Assembly (NCBI RefSeq): GCF_000378625.1
Contig: NZ_KB905162.1
Span: forward strand, 300,500-364,499
DNA length: 64,000 nucleotides
Origin: Colwellia piezophila ATCC BAA-637
Lineage (GTDB): Bacteria; Pseudomonadota; Gammaproteobacteria; Enterobacterales; Alteromonadaceae
Reading direction: 5' to 3'
Numbering within the stretch: position 1 is the first letter of the stretch; each line of letters begins with the position of its first letter. A model generated the notes under the pieces. That model worked only from the letters and a program-made list of their open reading frames with translations. It was not told the DNA's origin and ran no database searches. The position numbers were made by a program, and so were the translations under genes. Below are positions 43,060 through 51,048 of this stretch, one piece after another.

Positions 43060-43893
43060 ATGACTTATTTTCACGCGACATTAGTTGCTAGTGCCATTAC
43101 GCTATCACTTGCATCATCAGCGGCAACTGCTTTTGAGTCCTGTAATGTAGAGTTATCAGCAGGCTTTACCATAGATGCCAACTCGATTGAGTTCTTGCAA
43201 GAGAAAAGTAAGCATGATGAGCAACAGGTTAGCTTGTATAAAATCATTGAGGGTAAAAAACTTTTTATCGACAATAAAAGTATTAAGTTATCTAGCCAAC
43301 AACAAGCGTTAGTACAGCAATATGATGAAAAAATTCGTCACTTAGTACCGCAAGTAAAAAGTGTTGCTATCGAAGGTGTTGACCTAGCCGTTGATGGTAT
43401 AAATCTCGCCTTTAATGGCCTGTTAGGCGAAGGAAATAGTGTTGCCGCAAGTTTGACTAAAGAACTTGAACTGATTCGAACACAAATTGAAAGCAGCCTA
43501 ACCATCGAAAATGGTATCTCAATCGGCGTTGATGGTTTAGAAAACGAAGCGCTATTAGGTAAAGATTTCGAGCAACGTATGGACTCGGTCATTGAGAAAG
43601 CAGTTATCAACTCTATAGGCAGTATTATGATTGCCATGGGCCAACAAATGATGGCTGATGATGACGGGCAGAGTTTTCAGCAGCGTATGGAAAGCTTTGG
43701 TGAAACAATGGAGCAAGAAATGACAACCCGATCGGCTCAAATTGAAAAGAAAGCACAGGCACTATGTGTCGATATTGCCGAGCTTGATGCCTTAGAAGAA
43801 CAACTTAAAGCTGAAGTTGAACCACTTGCCCATACAAATGTGTTTACTGTTACTGTAGAGAATACGGAGAAATTAGATCCTAATGTGAAGTAG
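43060..43893 (+). CDS. DUF2884 (YggN-like) periplasmic protein
   Basis: This 277-residue protein has a clear signal peptide (residues 1-24, ending TAFES). The mature part is acidic and helical, with a CNVELSAGFTIDANSIEFLQ start and GVDLAVDGINLAFNGLLGEGN repeats resembling YggN of enterics. It contains two Cys (mature N-terminus and CVDIAELDALEEQL), possibly a disulfide. Function is unknown in the family. AAGGAAAG precedes the ATG, and a terminator follows. Confidence 0.82.
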   Translation: MTYFHATLVASAITLSLASSAATAFESCNVELSAGFTIDANSIEFLQEKSKHDEQQVSLYKIIEGKKLFIDNKSIKLSSQQQALVQQYDEKIRHLVPQVKSVAIEGVDLAVDGINLAFNGLLGEGNSVAASLTKELELIRTQIESSLTIENGISIGVDGLENEALLGKDFEQRMDSVIEKAVINSIGSIMIAMGQQMMADDDGQSFQQRMESFGETMEQEMTTRSAQIEKKAQALCVDIAELDALEEQLKAEVEPLAHTNVFTVTVENTEKLDPNVK

Positions 43894-43961
43894 CCATAAC
43901 CCTATTGGATAAATAACGATATTCCGTTTAAGTAAATATCCTACGAATATTGCTCAACACT

Positions 43962-43999
43962 AAGACTCTGCGCTGATATAATCGCAAAGTCTTTTTTTA
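43962..43999 (+). terminator. Rho-independent terminator after the YggN-like gene
   Basis: A stem of AAGACT and TGCG with a one-base bulge pairs with CGCA and AGTCTT, followed by a T-run of seven. It ends 18 bases before the next gene. Confidence 0.75.
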
Positions 44000-44017
44000 T
44001 GTCCCAATTAGTGAAAC

Positions 44018-44821
44018 ATGCACGCTGTCCATCAATTACATCAATACCGTAAAAGTATCAGTACTACCACCTATAAAGCCAGAGGACAGCGTGTTATTCG
44101 CTGTGAACTGTGCCAGCTAGCCCAACAGTTCTGTATATGTGAGTTATCTCCAAGTAAAGAGAAAATAGAGACCACAGTTGGCTTTTTATTACTAATGTAT
44201 GACACTGAAGTGTTAAAACCGAGCAATACCGGTAAACTCATTGCCGATCTTATTCCCGATACCTTTGCTTTTTTATGGTCAAGAACCCAAGAAAACCCTG
44301 AGTTATTAGCGGTGCTTAATGATGAAAAGTGGTTTCCTCTACTGGTGTTTCCACAAGAGTATGCGGGCGAGGAACGTCAAGTATTCACCAATAAGGTCAT
44401 TTGTCCACAAGGTAAAAGGCCTCTTTTTATCATGCTCGATGGCAGTTGGCGAGAAGCTAAAAAAATGTTTCGTAAAAGTCCCTATTTAGATGGATTTCCC
44501 ATGGTGTCGTTTGATGCTAAAACTGCGCTGCAAGCCGTCAGCGGCAATTGCCAAAACGAGAACAACAGTCACTTATCTCCTGTCGGACAAGACTCACGTT
44601 ACACGGTCAGAAAAACTGCACTTGAACATCAATTTTCAACTGCAGAAGTAGCGGCAAGAGTATTAGCGATGCATGGCGAAGCTAATAATGCCCATGTACT
44701 CGACTTATGGTTTGATGTGTTCAACTTTCAATATCAAAAAAGTGTCTGTCAGCGTAATAAGGGCAACGTAAATGCCATTGAGAACTATCAAAACTTTATT
44801 GCTAAGATCTATGGTAAATAA
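44018..44821 (+). CDS. tapT: DTW-domain tRNA-uridine aminocarboxypropyltransferase (TapT-like)
   Basis: This 267-residue enzyme of the DTW family, as TapT (YfiP) in E. coli, adds a 3-amino-3-carboxypropyl group to U47 of tRNA using SAM. Four Cys near the N-terminus (C29, C32, C39, C41; CELCQLAQQFCIC) form a probable zinc site. The family DTW motif reads D141-G-S-W144 (DGSWREAKKMFRKSP), a Ser for Thr change. SRYTVRKTALEHQFSTAEVAARVL is also typical. No clear ribosome site lies before the ATG. Functional name by homology. Confidence 0.87.
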   Translation: MHAVHQLHQYRKSISTTTYKARGQRVIRCELCQLAQQFCICELSPSKEKIETTVGFLLLMYDTEVLKPSNTGKLIADLIPDTFAFLWSRTQENPELLAVLNDEKWFPLLVFPQEYAGEERQVFTNKVICPQGKRPLFIMLDGSWREAKKMFRKSPYLDGFPMVSFDAKTALQAVSGNCQNENNSHLSPVGQDSRYTVRKTALEHQFSTAEVAARVLAMHGEANNAHVLDLWFDVFNFQYQKSVCQRNKGNVNAIENYQNFIAKIYGK

Positions 44822-44822
44822 C

Positions 44823-44851
44823 TAACGTTAACCCAGTTGCAGTTAACGTTA
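44823..44851 (+). other. Perfect 10-bp hairpin right after tapT
   Basis: TAACGTTAAC pairs with GTTAACGTTA across 9 bases, directly after the tapT stop codon. No T-run follows, so terminator activity is doubtful. Confidence 0.5.
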
Positions 44852-45011
44852 AGGTAAACATATACTTAGGCGAACCTTGTAAATATTAGTTTGCAAGTGA
44901 TTGCTTGCTCTGCATTTTTTCATTTCTTTAAAGCTAGTACTTAGCTAATTAAAGTCTTAAGTTAAGATTATTCTACGCACTGTTAGCAAATAATAATTAC
45001 AAAGGCTTGTT

Positions 45012-46514
45012 ATGACAATTAAAGAAATCCCCCTCATTATTAATGGTGAAAAAATTCGCTCTAAAACGGACACTTGGTTAGATGTTCTTAACCCAGCTAC
45101 GCAGGAAGTAGTTGCTCGTGTGCCAGTGGCAACCAGAGAAGAAGTTGCCGCTGCGGTTGACAGCGCCGAGCAAGCATTTAAGAGTTGGTCAAAAGTCTCA
45201 TTAACAAATCGTATGCGTATTATGCTTAAGTTTCAGCACCTGGTACGTGAACATAGCCAAGAACTAGCGGAATTAGTCACCTTAGAGCATGGTAAAACCT
45301 TGCCCGATGCGGAAGGCGAAGTAGGTCGCGCGCTAGAAGCCATTGAAAATGCTTGCTCTATCACGCGTTTACAATTGGGTGAAATGGCTAACAACGCCGC
45401 TACAGGTATTGATACCTATACCCTAAATAAACCGCTTGGTGTTGGTGTTGGCATTACCGCCTTTAACTTCCCGTTAATGTTGCCAGCTTTTATGTTTCCA
45501 CCAGCCATTGCTTGCGGTAATACCTTTGTATTAAAACCGTCTGAGCAAGCGCCGTCATCAACCATACGCTTTGTCGAACTTGCGTTAGAAGCGGGTATAC
45601 CACCAGGCGTACTTAATGTTATCCATGGCGGCCCTGATGCGGTTAACCAGTTAATTGAGAGCGATGCGGTTAAAGCCGTATCTTTCATTGGCTCTACCGC
45701 GGTAGGTACCCATATTTATAACCACGCAAGTAAGCACGGTAAACGTGCACAAGCGATGATGGGCGCTAAAAACCATATGGTGATCATGCCTGATGCTAAC
45801 AAAGACCGAGCGATTAATGATTTATTAGGCTCTGCATTTGGCGCAGCCGGGCAACGCTGTATGGCTAACCCAGTAACAATTCTTGTTGGTGAAGCTCGTA
45901 ATTGGTTACCTGAAATTGTTGCACGCGCCAAGTTAATGAAAGTTGGTCCAGGTACGCAACGAGATGCAGATTTAGGTCCAGTGGTTTCACCACAAGCTAA
46001 AGCGCGCATAATTAGCCTGCTTGATTCCGGCGTAGCTCAAGGCGCTGAATTACTGGTAGATGGTAGAGACTGTAAAGTAGAAGGTTATCCGAATGGTAAC
46101 TTTGTTGGGCCAACGCTATTCAGTAAAGTGACTACCGATATGGACATTTATACTCAAGAGATATTTGGTCCTGCTTTGTGTGTATTAGAAGCGGATAGTC
46201 TTGATGAAGCAATAGAAATAATTAATGCTAACCCTAATGGTAATGGTACTTCGTTATTTACTTCGTCTGGTTGGGCAGCTCGTAAATTTGAAAACGATGT
46301 TGATGTTGGCCAAGTAGGTATTAATGTACCTATTCCAGTGCCGGTTGCTTACTTTAGCTTTACTGGCTCTCGTGGCTCAAAATTAGGTGATTTAGGACCA
46401 AATGGTAAACAGGTTGTTAGTTTTTGGACCTTTACTAAATCTATAACCGCTCGTTGGTTTGAGCCTGATCATCAAGATGGCTCAACGGTACATACAACAA
46501 TCAGTATGAAGTAA
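45012..46514 (+). CDS. mmsA: CoA-acylating methylmalonate-semialdehyde dehydrogenase
   Basis: This 500-residue aldehyde dehydrogenase converts methylmalonate semialdehyde to propionyl-CoA (and malonate semialdehyde to acetyl-CoA) in valine and inositol degradation. The catalytic Cys283 lies in GQRCMANPV. The family-specific stretches [43 protein letters not shown] and [21 protein letters not shown] distinguish MMSDH from other ALDHs. It stands alone here with its own terminator; the usual partner mmsB is not in the window. Confidence 0.95.
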   Translation: MTIKEIPLIINGEKIRSKTDTWLDVLNPATQEVVARVPVATREEVAAAVDSAEQAFKSWSKVSLTNRMRIMLKFQHLVREHSQELAELVTLEHGKTLPDAEGEVGRALEAIENACSITRLQLGEMANNAATGIDTYTLNKPLGVGVGITAFNFPLMLPAFMFPPAIACGNTFVLKPSEQAPSSTIRFVELALEAGIPPGVLNVIHGGPDAVNQLIESDAVKAVSFIGSTAVGTHIYNHASKHGKRAQAMMGAKNHMVIMPDANKDRAINDLLGSAFGAAGQRCMANPVTILVGEARNWLPEIVARAKLMKVGPGTQRDADLGPVVSPQAKARIISLLDSGVAQGAELLVDGRDCKVEGYPNGNFVGPTLFSKVTTDMDIYTQEIFGPALCVLEADSLDEAIEIINANPNGNGTSLFTSSGWAARKFENDVDVGQVGINVPIPVPVAYFSFTGSRGSKLGDLGPNGKQVVSFWTFTKSITARWFEPDHQDGSTVHTTISMK

Positions 46515-46560
46515 GAAGTGGTTATATCTATTTAAGTTAACTTCTTTATCAGTAAAAATA

Positions 46561-46596
46561 AAAAGGGTCACTATTTATATAGTGACCCTTTTTTAT
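46561..46596. terminator. Terminator between convergent mmsA and serA
   Basis: A perfect 14-bp stem (AAAAGGGTCACTAT with ATAGTGACCCTTTT) with a 4-base loop has A-runs before and T-runs after. It can serve both convergent genes. Confidence 0.9.
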
Positions 46597-46662
46597 TGAA
46601 TGTCGTTTACTAACCTATCTGCTAGCGTGATAGGTTAATGCAGTGCTCTTAATACCGTACTA

Positions 46663-47928
46663 TTAATGTAGTATTCTGGCACGAATAGTACCATCAATTA
46701 GTTTTAACGCTTTTAGCGCTAAAACACTATCTTGAGAGTCTATATCGATAACCACGTAACCAATTTTGTCGTCAGTTTGTAAGTATTGCGCGGCAATATT
46801 AATATTGTGCTCTGCAAATGCTTGGTTAATTTTAGTTAACACACCGGGTTGGTTATGGTGAATATGCAATAAGCGACTAGTGCCGGTTTGACCAGGAATA
46901 GCGTGGTCAGGTAGCGATACTTCAGGGAAGTTAACCGCCGACAAACTTGAGCCATTATCTGAATACTTCGCAAGCTTAGTAGCCACTTCTAAACCGATAT
47001 TTGCTTGTGCTTCTTTAGTACTACCGCCAATGTGTGGTGTTAAAATAACATTGTCAAAGCCGCGTAAAGGCGAAATAAACTCATCATTATTACTCTTGGG
47101 CTCAACAGGGAATACATCAATCGCAGCACCCGCTATTTTTTTGCTTTCTAGTGCTTGTGCCAAGGCATCAATATCAACCACAGTACCACGAGAAGCATTG
47201 ATAAATATCGCTCCATCTTTCATCGCCTCAAATTGTGCTTGCGCTATCATATTTTGAGTTTGTACTGTTTCAGGGACATGTAAGCTGATAACGTCCGCTT
47301 CTGCAAGTAAATTGTTTAGAGTCGGTGCTTGACTGGCATTACCGAGCGGTAATTTAGTTTCTACGTCATAAAAGCGTACTCTCATGCCTAAGGTTTCGGC
47401 TAAAATACCTAATTGCATACCTATATGACCGTAACCAATAATACCCAAGACTTTACCACGTGCTTCGACTGAGCCGACCGCTGACTTAAACCATTCTCCC
47501 CGATGTGCTTTAGCACTTTTCTCCGGGATACCCCGTAATAATAATAAGGTTTCACCTAAGACTAATTCAGCTACTGAGCGAGTATTCGAAAAAGGGGCGT
47601 TAAAGACTGGAACGCCACGCTGTTGTGCCGCTTTTAAATCGACTTGATTGGTGCCAATACAAAAACAACCAATAGCAACCAACTTGTTAGCGTGACTAAG
47701 CACCTTTTCAGTTAACTGTGTGCGTGAACGAATGCCAATAAAGTGAACATCAGCAATTTTTTCAATTAACTCGCTTTCAGAAAGCGAGGTTTTTAGCGAT
47801 TCAATATTTGAATAGCCTTTTAACTTTAATTCTTCAATAGAGCTTGGATGCAAGCCTTCAAGTAATAATATTTTAATTTTGTCTTTTGCTAATGAGTTCT
47901 GCTTGGCAATGGTCATAACTGGCTTCAC
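46663..47928 (-). CDS. serA: D-3-phosphoglycerate dehydrogenase
   Basis: This 421-residue enzyme carries out the first step of serine synthesis. The substrate-binding stretch (AIGCFCIGTNQVDL, FNAPFSNTRSVAELVLGE), NAD-binding GIIGYGHIGMQLGILAETLGM, the Arg in INASRGTVVD, and catalytic His in LTPHIGGST are all present. The C-terminal ACT domain (LLHIHHNQPGVLTKINQAF) is the serine sensor. Start is uncertain: GTG at 47928 has AGGA only 3 bases away; ATG at 47916 would shorten it by four residues. Confidence 0.96.
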   Translation of the reverse strand: MKPVMTIAKQNSLAKDKIKILLLEGLHPSSIEELKLKGYSNIESLKTSLSESELIEKIADVHFIGIRSRTQLTEKVLSHANKLVAIGCFCIGTNQVDLKAAQQRGVPVFNAPFSNTRSVAELVLGETLLLLRGIPEKSAKAHRGEWFKSAVGSVEARGKVLGIIGYGHIGMQLGILAETLGMRVRFYDVETKLPLGNASQAPTLNNLLAEADVISLHVPETVQTQNMIAQAQFEAMKDGAIFINASRGTVVDIDALAQALESKKIAGAAIDVFPVEPKSNNDEFISPLRGFDNVILTPHIGGSTKEAQANIGLEVATKLAKYSDNGSSLSAVNFPEVSLPDHAIPGQTGTSRLLHIHHNQPGVLTKINQAFAEHNINIAAQYLQTDDKIGYVVIDIDSQDSVLALKALKLIDGTIRARILH

Positions 47929-48025
47929 TTATCCTAAGTTAAACGGTAAATAGACTTTTGTTTAGATGGCTAGATATCTAAAGTAGAGGATTAACATATC
48001 ATATAGTGTATAAACTCTAAAGGGG

Positions 48026-48058
48026 TTTAAGCATATTTTGGAATAAATATGCTTAAAA
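48026..48058. other. Inverted repeat between serA and rpiA
   Basis: TTTAAGCATATTT pairs with AAATATGCTTAAA across 6 bases, 34 bases downstream of the rpiA stop. No T-run follows on the minus strand; it may be a 3'-end hairpin of rpiA or an operator of serA. Confidence 0.45.
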
Positions 48059-48091
48059 CTGAATATTCCGCTTTAAAGGCCGGATGGTCAG

Positions 48092-48748
48092 TTATTGGAT
48101 AACTTTAATACCATCGCTACAGCCCAGTACTAAAATGTCTGCACCACGTAGCGCGAATAAACCATTGGTGACCACACCGACAATGGCATTAATTTGGGCT
48201 TCAAGTACTTTTGGATCAAGAATTTGGAGGTTATGAACATCAAGAATAACATTGCCGTTATCCGTGGTAACGCCTTGGCGGTAAACGGGGTCGCCGCCTA
48301 ACTTAACAAGTTCGCGGGCAACATAACTACGTGCCATAGGGATAACTTCAACAGGAAGTGGAAAGCTGCCAAGTACAGCAACTTGTTTTGAGTCATCGGC
48401 AATACAAATAAATTTTTTGGCGACGGCCGCAACTATCTTTTCACGTGTTAAAGCCGCGCCACCGCCTTTAATCATGGCCATGTGACGAGTGATTTCATCA
48501 GCGCCATCAACATATACATCTAAGACATCAACACTGTTTAAATCAAAGACTTCAATACCGTGTGCTTTTAAGCGTTTAGTCGACTCTTCTGAGCTTGAAA
48601 CTGCACCGCAAATTTTGTTTTTTATTGAGGCAAGCGCATCGATGAAAAAATTAACCGTTGAGCCCGTACCAACGCCAACGATAGTATCGTTTTCAATGAA
48701 TTCTAATGCCTTGATGGCTGCTGCTTTTTTCATTTCATTTTGAGTCAT
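48092..48748 (-). CDS. rpiA: Ribose-5-phosphate isomerase A
   Basis: This 218-residue enzyme interconverts ribose-5-phosphate and ribulose-5-phosphate in the pentose phosphate pathway. Phosphate-binding [13 protein letters not shown], active-site [28 protein letters not shown] (Asp, Lys and Glu catalytic residues) and [11 protein letters not shown] are as in the family. It is adjacent to serA in the same direction, as in many gammaproteobacteria (often divergent in enterics). Confidence 0.97.
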   Translation of the reverse strand: MTQNEMKKAAAIKALEFIENDTIVGVGTGSTVNFFIDALASIKNKICGAVSSSEESTKRLKAHGIEVFDLNSVDVLDVYVDGADEITRHMAMIKGGGAALTREKIVAAVAKKFICIADDSKQVAVLGSFPLPVEVIPMARSYVARELVKLGGDPVYRQGVTTDNGNVILDVHNLQILDPKVLEAQINAIVGVVTNGLFALRGADILVLGCSDGIKVIQ

Positions 48749-49442
48749 ATTACGTGCCTTGAGATTGTAGTGTTACTTAGCTAGCGATAACTAAGTTATG
48801 TGTGGCGTAAAAAGACGATTATAACACTAAACGATTCTGTTGGTGTTAGGTAAGTGGGCACATATACCCGTTACCATTCAAAGTGCGGGATTTCAGTGGG
48901 AATTATAATAACTTTAGGCAAGGCAAATAATTTAATCATAGTCACTCTATGGTTTGATTATTTAACGCAGTATAAAGTCATTTTAAACCCATCGTTGAAG
49001 TGCTTGAGCAACATCACTTCATCGTTGCTGTAACTTATAATGACGCTACATGGATGTAGCCTATTAGAGAATGCAGACGTCACATGGATGTGATTTATTA
49101 GATAATGCAGGAGCACATTATCCTGAGCACATTCTCCTGAACAACCATTATTTCATCACAGCGCCTTGGATTGAAGTCGCTCAAGTACTCTGAAACCTGC
49201 ATATTGAATGATAATGGGTATTTAACGAGTTATCTTGTTAAAATTAGCGCAATTAAAATCATCATAGCGAATGAGTAAGAAATGAATGGGAAAAGGCTTA
49301 TTGGAATGGGAATAACTATCGAGTAACAGGCAGATACTGGCTTGGACAGTAACGAGGTTAATTAATGGATGGAGCACTATATTTTTATTAGCTATATAGT
49401 GTTGCTCAGGTCTTGTAGTGGGCTACTGAGCTATTACTCGTA
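48749..49442. other. Intergenic region between rpiA and the lipoprotein gene (694 bp)
   Basis: It holds the rpiA upstream region, repeat copy E at 48863-49222, and ~220 bp of AT-rich sequence with no ORF or other recognisable signal. Confidence 0.6.
48863..49222 (+). repeat. MITE-like repeat, copy E (TATACCCGT-end type)
   Basis: This ~360-bp non-coding element has ends ATACCCGTTACCATTCAA at the left and (reverse-complemented) ATACCCATTATCATTCAA at the right, each continuing into GGGATTTCAG or AGGTTTCAG. Its centre (GAATGCAGACG, ATAATGCAGGAGC, ATTATCCTGAG, CTCCTGAACAACCATTA) closely matches the centre of copy B, although the ends belong to a different class. It contains no ORF. Confidence 0.82.
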
Positions 49443-49847
49443 TCACTTTGGCATTGCGCTAATGGATACTGAGTTGTTATCTTGATTGATCATATCGGCA
49501 TACATTGAAGCGTTTTGACTTGGGAATTTATCGCTACGTTTATCACCTTTTATTTGAATACCTACCATTGTACTATCAGGAAAGTAATTTTCTTGGCGTT
49601 TGGCAAAAGTCAGCATCATACGTTGATCTTCAGGAATAGGTCGGTTGAGTAAAGAAAGCATAAGCTGTCTATCTGAAGAGGCGGCTGTTTTTACTGAGTA
49701 TTGATGATACGCAGTAAACTGAGTGTGGCTGAAATTGTTAGCATAGTAGTGATTACTCTTAGGTTTTAAATTTAGTTGAGCGGTATTACTACAAGCCGAA
49801 ATGGCAAAATAGAGTAAAAAATAGCTGCATATTTTAAATACTTTCAT
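49443..49847 (-). CDS. Orphan predicted lipoprotein
   Basis: This 134-residue protein starts at ATG 49847, where AGG lies 6 bases upstream and a compact lipoprotein signal follows (MKVFKICSYFLLYFAISAC, lipid Cys19). A longer frame from 49892 has no ribosome site and would bury the signal. The mature part is polar with no recognised domain (…HTQFTAYHQYSVKTAAS…, LLNRPIPEDQRMMLTFAKRQ). The Lys-free position after Cys (Ser-Asn) suggests outer-membrane sorting. No function is assigned, and neighbours give no hint. Confidence 0.68.
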   Translation of the reverse strand: MKVFKICSYFLLYFAISACSNTAQLNLKPKSNHYYANNFSHTQFTAYHQYSVKTAASSDRQLMLSLLNRPIPEDQRMMLTFAKRQENYFPDSTMVGIQIKGDKRSDKFPSQNASMYADMINQDNNSVSISAMPK

Positions 49848-50002
49848 AACAAACCTGACGATAACTAATAACAATGACTGAGTTACTATCAATAGGGCAA
49901 GTGTTATGCCAGAAAGTTTTTTTGCCTGCAGTGATTAATGACTATCACGCTAATTACCTGAAAATATTCGTTAATCTAATTCGTATTACTTTAATATTGT
50001 CG

Positions 50003-50055
50003 ATAAAAAAAGCTTGCTGTGGATTTATTGTTAACAATAAATCCACAGCAAGCTT
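50003..50055 (-). terminator. Minus-strand terminator of dapD built from a perfect 46-bp palindrome
   Basis: Two 23-bp arms (50010-50032 and 50033-50055) are exact reverse complements with no spacer, centred on GTTAAC and bounded by AAGCTT on both sides. Read on the minus strand it begins 51 bases after the dapD stop and is followed by a T-run, so it should end the glnD-dapD transcript. The length and perfection are unusual for a terminator. Confidence 0.85.
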
Positions 50056-50105
50056 AAAAAGTGCTATCAGTGTCAATTTATTAACACTGTAGCCATTATG
50101 AGTGA

Positions 50106-50948
50106 TTACTTCTCTTCTGACACCGAGCGAAGTAGTTCATTAATGCCTACTTTTGCCAAAGTTTTCGCGTCTACTTTTTTCACTATAATAGCAGCATATA
50201 AGCTGTAAGTACCACAAGCTGATGGTAAGTTACCCGGTACAACCACAGAGCCAGCAGGTACACGGCCATAGTGCACTTCGCCGGTTTCACGGTCGAAAAT
50301 ACGAGTGCTTTGACCGATATATACGCCCATTGAAATTACCGCTCCTTCTTCAACGATTACACCCTCAACTATTTCAGAACGTGCGCCGATAAAGCAGTTA
50401 TCTTCAATAATAGTAGGGCCTGCTTGTAACGGCTCTAATACACCACCAATACCAACACCACCTGATAAATGTACATTCTTACCGATTTGTGCACATGAGC
50501 CAACCGTAGCCCAAGCGTCAATCATACAACCTTCATCGACAAAAGCGCCGATATTGACAAAGCTCGGCATCACCACAACGTTTTTACCAATAAAGCTACC
50601 GGTACGAACACTTGCGCCAGGCACTACACGAACACCGTCGGCTTCAAACATCGCTTGAGTATAACCGTCATATTTCATCGGTACCTTGTCAAAAAAAGTA
50701 CTTTCTGCACCATCAATTACTTTGTTATCCCAGATACGAAACGAAAGTAATACCGCTTTTTTGAGCCATTGATTTACCTGCCAGCTACCCGCTACTTTTT
50801 CTGCAACGCGGGCACTGCCGTTGTTTAATGCCGCTAAAGCATCAAGCACTGCGGTCTTTATTTCACTGGAAACGTTTGCTGGAGTTATGTTGGCTCGTTC
50901 TTCAAAAGCACGTTCAATTACGCTAGCTAAGTGTTTTAATTCTGTCAT
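50106..50948 (-). CDS. dapD: 2,3,4,5-tetrahydropyridine-2,6-dicarboxylate N-succinyltransferase
   Basis: This 280-residue enzyme of the succinylase branch of lysine and diaminopimelate synthesis is a trimer with a left-handed beta-helix. Hexapeptide-repeat region ([60 protein letters not shown]) and the N-terminal helical domain match the family. It is downstream of glnD in the same direction, with repeat copy F between them. The order glnD-dapD is common in gammaproteobacteria. Confidence 0.97.
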   Translation of the reverse strand: MTELKHLASVIERAFEERANITPANVSSEIKTAVLDALAALNNGSARVAEKVAGSWQVNQWLKKAVLLSFRIWDNKVIDGAESTFFDKVPMKYDGYTQAMFEADGVRVVPGASVRTGSFIGKNVVVMPSFVNIGAFVDEGCMIDAWATVGSCAQIGKNVHLSGGVGIGGVLEPLQAGPTIIEDNCFIGARSEIVEGVIVEEGAVISMGVYIGQSTRIFDRETGEVHYGRVPAGSVVVPGNLPSACGTYSLYAAIIVKKVDAKTLAKVGINELLRSVSEEK

Positions 50949-50989
50949 TAGGCTTTCCTATTTGAAAATTTAAATATATTTTAAAGGTT

Positions 50990-51047
50990 ATATACCCGTC
51001 ACCAATCAAACACTCTGAAACCTGCATCTTGAATGGTGACGGGTATA
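50990..51047. repeat. Ends-only repeat, copy F (TATACCCGT-end type)
   Basis: A 58-bp element has perfect 14-bp outer arms (TATACCCGTCACCA with TGGTGACGGGTATA) and inner sequence CTCTGAAACCTGCAT, identical to the right inner end of copy E. It looks like the two ends of copy E joined. It lies 1 base beyond the glnD stop, inside the glnD-dapD operon, where it would form an RNA hairpin. Confidence 0.8.
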
Positions 51048-51048
51048 G

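Noticed and set aside
49874..50092. 72-residue plus-strand ORF between the lipoprotein gene and dapD
   Set aside because: It runs through the perfect palindrome that forms the dapD terminator and has no ribosome site or family resemblance.
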